The notes beneath the pieces are model-generated. The model saw only the letters and a program-made list of their open reading frames with translations. It did not search any database and had not been told where the DNA came from. From positions 1-8,794 of the forward strand of contig PFAR01000044.1 of assembly GCA_002773655.1 (NCBI GenBank): a stretch of 8,794 nt of DNA. The letters run 5' to 3'. Below, one piece after another: positions 5,031 through 8,794 of this stretch (positions are counted from its first letter, which is position 1; each line of letters begins with the position of its first letter). Made by a program: the position numbers and the translations under genes. The stretch is from Candidatus Falkowbacteria bacterium CG10_big_fil_rev_8_21_14_0_10_43_10. Lineage in GTDB: Bacteria > Patescibacteriota > Patescibacteriia > Patescibacteriales > XYC2-FULL-47-12.

Positions 5031-6005
5031 TTATTTTATCCACTTCCTCATGCTTTCCAACTCTGCTTTTCTTCGTTGCCTTAAAAACCGCGGCAAATAT
5101 TTTATAATTTCCACCCACGCGTATAATGTCCGCTGTTCAAATAATAATAAATAAAACAATTTTTTTAACTCATACCAGAAAATAAAAAAACCGTAACGCC
5201 ACCAATCCGCCCAGGACACATTTTTAATTAAAACGTATAAATGATTGCGGTACGACAAATAATTCTTTAACAACGACCGATCTTGGCGGCGCTTCACGAT
5301 TTCTCTGTTGCCGGCCTGTTCCCTGCCGCTCAAGCCCCTGTCATGGTAAGCGACAGCGCCACCGACCCGATAAGCTTTCCAATCGATATTCCGCAAACGA
5401 AAGGCTAAATCCACGTCTTCTTTGTAGGAAAAAAAATTACTGTCAAAATAGCCCGCCTGCCGCAAAGCTTCACTCCGATACACCGGCAAGCATCCGGAAA
5501 CGCCGAAGATCTCTTCCGTGCCGTTGAACTGCCCCCTGTCTTCTTCGCCCGAACCGGCGTCAGTCACCCGGAATGAGCTGAATAACCGCAGCCCTGCTGT
5601 GTCAATATTACGTGTTTTAAGGCCATTAGTCAATCTAAGTATCTTGCCGATCGCCGCGCCGGCATATTCATGATTATCCATAAAATTTATAATCTTTTCC
5701 AGATATTCCCGCTCCAGCGCTATATCCTGGTTTAAAAGCAAAATATATTCTCCGGGCGCCTCGCGCATAGCGGCGTTATAACCAGCGGCAAAACCGATAT
5801 TATTTTTTTGCGCCGGCAACAATGACACTGCCAGCCTGCCTTTTGCCAGTTCTCTCGCTATTTTAACGCTATTGTCGCTTGACCCGTTATCCATAATAAA
5901 AAGCCGCCAATCTTTAAAGGACTGGCCGAATACTGACTTGAGGCATGGCTTTAAATATTTTTCGCCATTGTAAGTGACCAGGCAAATTGTTATTTTTATA
6001 GGCAT
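5031..6005 (-). CDS. GT2-family glycosyltransferase with aromatic/basic C-terminal extension
   Basis: This 324-residue inverting GT-A glycosyltransferase starts ITICLVTYNGEKYL (4-17). It continues with the nucleotide-binding motif MDNGSSD (38-44), NIGFAAGYN (69-77), the DXD-equivalent LLNQDI (90-95), GVSGCLPVYR (168-177) and the catalytic acidic motif SYKEDVDLAFRL (193-204). The segment YRNHLYVLIKN (252-262) followed by hydrophobic and aromatic stretches (264-290) resembles the C-terminus of rhamnosyltransferase-like GT2 enzymes that sit on the membrane. The tail (305-324) is strongly basic. It lies first in a likely two-gene operon with the GT2 gene downstream. The two share architecture but differ in length and sequence, so they probably add different sugars or linkages. 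A hairpin separates it from the surface-protein gene upstream. I see no convincing promoter in 6006-6057; read-through is possible. Confidence 0.92.
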   Translation of the reverse strand: MPIKITICLVTYNGEKYLKPCLKSVFGQSFKDWRLFIMDNGSSDNSVKIARELAKGRLAVSLLPAQKNNIGFAAGYNAAMREAPGEYILLLNQDIALEREYLEKIINFMDNHEYAGAAIGKILRLTNGLKTRNIDTAGLRLFSSFRVTDAGSGEEDRGQFNGTEEIFGVSGCLPVYRSEALRQAGYFDSNFFSYKEDVDLAFRLRNIDWKAYRVGGAVAYHDRGLSGREQAGNREIVKRRQDRSLLKNYLSYRNHLYVLIKNVSWADWWRYGFFIFWYELKKLFYLLLFEQRTLYAWVEIIKYLPRFLRQRRKAELESMRKWIK

Positions 6006-6044
6006 GCAAAATCCAATAAGTAATTAAGCGGCGTAAATTAAGTG

Positions 6045-6088
6045 TTAATAATAAGCAAGACCGCCAGACTTAAAAACGCCGGCGGCCT
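6045..6088 (-). terminator. Hairpin terminator after the surface-protein gene
   Basis: On the minus strand AGGCCGCC (6088-6081) pairs with GGCGGTCT (6065-6058) in an 8-bp stem with one G-U pair, followed by TGCTTATTATT. The stem starts 26 nt after the stop at 6115. On the plus strand the wobble becomes an A-C mismatch, which favours minus-strand use. The T-tract is interrupted, so termination may be incomplete and allow some expression of the GT2 genes downstream. Confidence 0.5.
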
Positions 6089-6114
6089 CCTTTTAAATAA
6101 TAATTACTGATTTT

Positions 6115-8727
6115 TTATTTCGCCGGTTTAGTAATGCTTACCGCGTTGCTGATCGCGCCTTCGCCCTCTATAATAACCGGGGCGTGGCTGGAATAACCTT
6201 CGGCGCTCACTGTCTCTACCATAAACTGGACATTCCGTTCTCCAGCGATATCTTCGGTATCCGCGTTTATCGTTATCGGCAATGATGCTCCGGCCGCTAT
6301 TTGAATATTTAAGTTAGAAAATATATAACTTCTGGAATTAGGCTGGGCGATAATATTGGAAACGCGCCGGGCGCCTGAATACAAAGATAAATTAGAAAAC
6401 CCGCCCACATAATTAACATCGGCGGAGCCGGTATTCAAAGCGGCGGTAATGCCGGTAATTTTAATCTGTTCATCGGAAGAAGCGCTGACTGAAAAGCTTC
6501 CTAATTCTATCCTTACCTTGCCGGCCGCGGCAGTGCCTCCGTTGCTTAAGGCGGCTGATGTCAAAGTGGCTCGCGGGGCATAAACTCTCATCAGCTGGCC
6601 GACCGTTTCCTCGGTCTGCCGGTATTCCGTATTGTCCAGCCCGATCTTATAGCTGAACTCCGGAATAATTATCTGGTAGGCATTATTAGTTTCCGCCGAC
6701 TCGGGAACGTCCCCTAAAACTTTTATTATAACTGCTTTATCAGCGGCTATTTTATAATTATCCAAACTGAAGTCGGCGATAACTCCGCCCGCTATTCTCT
6801 CTTTGGGAATGCTGACGATTGCCTTCTTATTCGTTTCATCCCTTAAAGTTAGATTCACTTCAAAATCGGGCGCGCCCTTATGTTTTTCTATTTTTATTCG
6901 CATTCTTTGCAGAAAAATATCCTGGTTCGTATTGCGCAGTTCAAACTGGCCTATCAGTGAATCGGCTTTCGCGCGATAAATTTCCTGGTTTTTTTCTTCC
7001 ATTCGCGAAGCGAAAAAACCGAGACCGCCATGCTTGAAACTTACTTTATTATAATCGTCGCTCCCGCCGTTGCCTACCGGAAAATTTTCCGAACTGGAAA
7101 CAACTAAATTATATCCTTGAGACAGGCCCTTAATCTCTACGTCGCCCGGCTTTTCAACAACAACTTTCAATGTTAAATTCTGCCCGCCGACCACGTCGAC
7201 TTTTAATTCCAGTTCTAGAGGATCTTTCTTGCTAAACGACAAATTTTTGTCAGACAGATTAAAAGTAATCTTGGAATTCTGCATATCTTTAACGGTCATT
7301 ACCGCTTTCCGGTCATTATAAAGGATGATGTTATTAATGCTGTCTTCCTGCGCGCTGCCCCAGTTGGTAAAAATTATCTTATTAAGCTTGGCATCCTCGT
7401 TGCCGCTTGTCTCAGCAATATTGAATTTGGCGACTGCCTCGTTTTTTGAACCGATATTAATGTTCCTGATTGTATTGTTAATCGCCCCGCTGGCTATCTC
7501 CACCTGCCCGACCAGCCCGGAGGAAATTACCAGTTTATGCGTCTGCCCAAACAATGGAAAAATTCCGCTGACCGCCGCCGGAGAACTTGTTTTGATATCG
7601 CCCTCGCTTTGGATGCCGAAGTTGGCCGTATGATTGATATTGGTTCCCTGGGCGAAACCGACTTTAACGCGCAATACTTTATAGCTGTTGCGGGCGATCA
7701 TCAGCGGACTGCCGGAAAAATCCACTACTGCTGAATTATTGTTCATCCCGTTCGCTCTCCCCAATTCAACTCCGTTGGCGTCTTCAAGCGCTATTGAGGT
7801 GATATAACTCTGATTAAGTATTCCTTGTTTGGTTATTTTAATGCTTTTAACATCTATCCGGCTGCCTGCCGCCTGCAATTTAAAAGCAGAAACCAAATTA
7901 TCAGCGGTGGAAAAGGGAAATAGGCTGGCGCTGGGCGAACTGGAATCAAGGCTGGCTATCAGTTGAGCGGCTGACGCCGGCAGGCTGGCCGGCGGCGTTG
8001 TCGAGGCAGGCTGGCCGGTATTATCGGCGGCCGCCGACCTCTCCCGGACAAGATTAATATTATAAGTTACCTCAATATAAGTGCCAAGATCGGCGTTATT
8101 AACGGTTGTCACATTATTCCACTGGAAATCGGCGTTATCAAATTCGCTTTCCGATGGAATCCACGCTCTTTTATTATCTTTGGTGATAAAATAAACTTTT
8201 GGATCACCCTCCGCTTTTAATAGAGTGGCATCCGGCCAAAAACTCAAATCCCGACTACTGACTTCTATTACATTATTCCAGCTGTTGCTGCGGTAGGCGG
8301 CAAAAGCCTGCGGGCTGTGATGGTATTTTTTTAAATTCTTTTCATAACTTAAATAATAAGTCCGGCCTGTTCCCTGTTCTTTTACCAGGCGGACCAGCTG
8401 GTATTTATCTAAATCCGCCTTAGTTATCACCCGGACGTTTCTGAAGCTGAAATCATAAGAATTAAAAACCTCTTCATTGCGGATTAAATGCTTTTGGCTT
8501 CCTATGATAGCATAAACGGTTGAATTATCGGCTGTTCTAGCCAGCCAGACTTTATTGCCGAACAGGCTGTTATCATTATTTTCCGTTTTGGTCCCTAAAA
8601 TTTTTCCTTCTATCTTGCTATAATTATCGCTGGCATAATAAAACATATACATGCTGGAAATAACCGCCAGCATGCTGATTATAATAAAACTGATGGAAAC
8701 TTTTTTAATTTGTCCGCTAATTTCCAT
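6115..8727 (-). CDS. Large membrane-anchored surface protein with N-terminal short repeats and tandem beta-sandwich-like modules
   Basis: This 870-residue protein has a cytoplasmic KK start and one hydrophobic segment (about 10-31) with no clear cleavage site, so I read it as a signal anchor with the bulk outside the cell. Residues 60-220 hold three related units of about 53 residues (pattern: L-x-n-VYY-x-n-K-K-x-n-F-x-n-W/F-x-N-V-x-n-DL). A Ser/Ala/Pro/Thr-rich linker (228-265) follows. From about 265 to 845 come roughly four beta-rich modules of 110-140 residues, each with the flow lineage 'FxL...V.I..I.....L....G......I..G....L.V..D', for example near 278-365, 405-527, 590-672 and 735-835. 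These look like immunoglobulin-like or S-layer-type modules. There are no cysteines and no catalytic motif. Such proteins are frequent in Patescibacteria and are thought to form or decorate the cell surface. An exact family cannot be named. The gene is monocistronic-looking, with its own promoter and 3' hairpin. The ATG at 8727 has no Shine-Dalgarno sequence. Confidence 0.8.
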   Translation of the reverse strand: MEISGQIKKVSISFIIISMLAVISSMYMFYYASDNYSKIEGKILGTKTENNDNSLFGNKVWLARTADNSTVYAIIGSQKHLIRNEEVFNSYDFSFRNVRVITKADLDKYQLVRLVKEQGTGRTYYLSYEKNLKKYHHSPQAFAAYRSNSWNNVIEVSSRDLSFWPDATLLKAEGDPKVYFITKDNKRAWIPSESEFDNADFQWNNVTTVNNADLGTYIEVTYNINLVRERSAAADNTGQPASTTPPASLPASAAQLIASLDSSSPSASLFPFSTADNLVSAFKLQAAGSRIDVKSIKITKQGILNQSYITSIALEDANGVELGRANGMNNNSAVVDFSGSPLMIARNSYKVLRVKVGFAQGTNINHTANFGIQSEGDIKTSSPAAVSGIFPLFGQTHKLVISSGLVGQVEIASGAINNTIRNINIGSKNEAVAKFNIAETSGNEDAKLNKIIFTNWGSAQEDSINNIILYNDRKAVMTVKDMQNSKITFNLSDKNLSFSKKDPLELELKVDVVGGQNLTLKVVVEKPGDVEIKGLSQGYNLVVSSSENFPVGNGGSDDYNKVSFKHGGLGFFASRMEEKNQEIYRAKADSLIGQFELRNTNQDIFLQRMRIKIEKHKGAPDFEVNLTLRDETNKKAIVSIPKERIAGGVIADFSLDNYKIAADKAVIIKVLGDVPESAETNNAYQIIIPEFSYKIGLDNTEYRQTEETVGQLMRVYAPRATLTSAALSNGGTAAAGKVRIELGSFSVSASSDEQIKITGITAALNTGSADVNYVGGFSNLSLYSGARRVSNIIAQPNSRSYIFSNLNIQIAAGASLPITINADTEDIAGERNVQFMVETVSAEGYSSHAPVIIEGEGAISNAVSITKPAK
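8068..8550 (-). repeat. Three ~53-residue repeats at the N-terminal ectodomain of the surface protein
   Basis: The units cover residues 60-111, 112-166 and 167-220. Shared positions are a leucine-led strand, a tyrosine strand (TVYAIIGSQKH, RTYYLSYEKN, KVYFITKDNKR), a lysine or histidine turn, and the tail FRNVRVITKADL, WNNVIEVSSRDL and WNNVTTVNNADL. Divergence at both protein and DNA level indicates old duplications. Confidence 0.7.
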
Positions 8728-8754
8728 ATTTACATTTACATATTAACAACATAT

Positions 8755-8791
8755 TATAATTATTATACCACGAAAGAATAAAAATATACAA
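8755..8791 (-). promoter_or_regulatory. Extended -10 promoter of the surface-protein gene
   Basis: On the minus strand TGGTATAAT (8770-8762) is an extended -10 box, with a -35-like TTGTAT (8791-8786) 18 bp upstream. The start near 8755 gives a leader of about 28 nt. A second TATAAT (8758-8753) lies 9 bp further on but lacks a good -35. The rest of 8728-8794 is AT-rich and I see no gene in it. Confidence 0.55.
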
Positions 8792-8794
8792 ACT

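Noticed and set aside
6006..6057. TTAACA as a -35 box for the first GT2 gene
   Set aside because: No acceptable -10 box occurs at 15-19 bp downstream.
7325..7734. Plus-strand frames of 102 and 65 residues opposite the surface protein
   Set aside because: Antisense shadows of the 870-residue gene, with no start signals.
1..8794. CRISPR array, tRNA, rRNA or insertion sequence
   Set aside because: No regularly spaced repeats, no cloverleaf or rRNA-like stretches, and no transposase or terminal inverted repeats were seen.

Overview
The window looks like a cell-envelope and cell-surface region of a small-genome bacterium, most likely a Candidatus Patescibacteria (CPR, Parcubacteria-like) lineage. 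This is inferred from style: a secreted subtilase running into FG-GAP-type propeller repeats, a large single-anchor surface protein built from short N-terminal repeats and tandem beta-sandwich-like modules, a lone mreB, several separate glycosyltransferases, little Shine-Dalgarno signal upstream of most genes, and AT-rich spacers with clear TATAAT boxes. The standard bacterial code fits: the genes end in TAA or TGA and tryptophans are TGG.

All six large genes lie on the minus strand, so gene order is read from high to low coordinates. The order is: an 870-aa membrane-anchored surface protein (8727-6115) with its own extended -10 promoter and a hairpin at its 3' end; two GT2-family glycosyltransferases (6005-5031 and 4985-4182), 45 bp apart and probably co-transcribed; an MreB homologue (4046-3039) with a TATAAT promoter preceded by three TACGAAT copies; a GT4-family glycosyltransferase (2707-1562) ending in a strong intrinsic terminator; and a secreted S8 protease (from 1461, running off the left edge) whose promoter places transcription start almost on the ATG.

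The one plus-strand element is a compact unit in the 331-bp gap between the GT4 gene and mreB. It has a TTGACA promoter, an excellent AGGAGGT ribosome-binding site, a GTG start, a short reading frame that appears split by a -1 shift near an A7 run, a stop at 2951, and an intrinsic terminator followed by a second long hairpin. It is the only gene here with a textbook ribosome-binding site, and I do not recognise its product.

Together the genes point to envelope construction and surface display: glycosyltransferases for surface glycans, MreB for envelope geometry, and two exported proteins. The most unusual local structure is a perfect 28-bp palindrome lying in frame within the GT4 gene, where it encodes about ten extra residues in a loop of the donor-binding domain.
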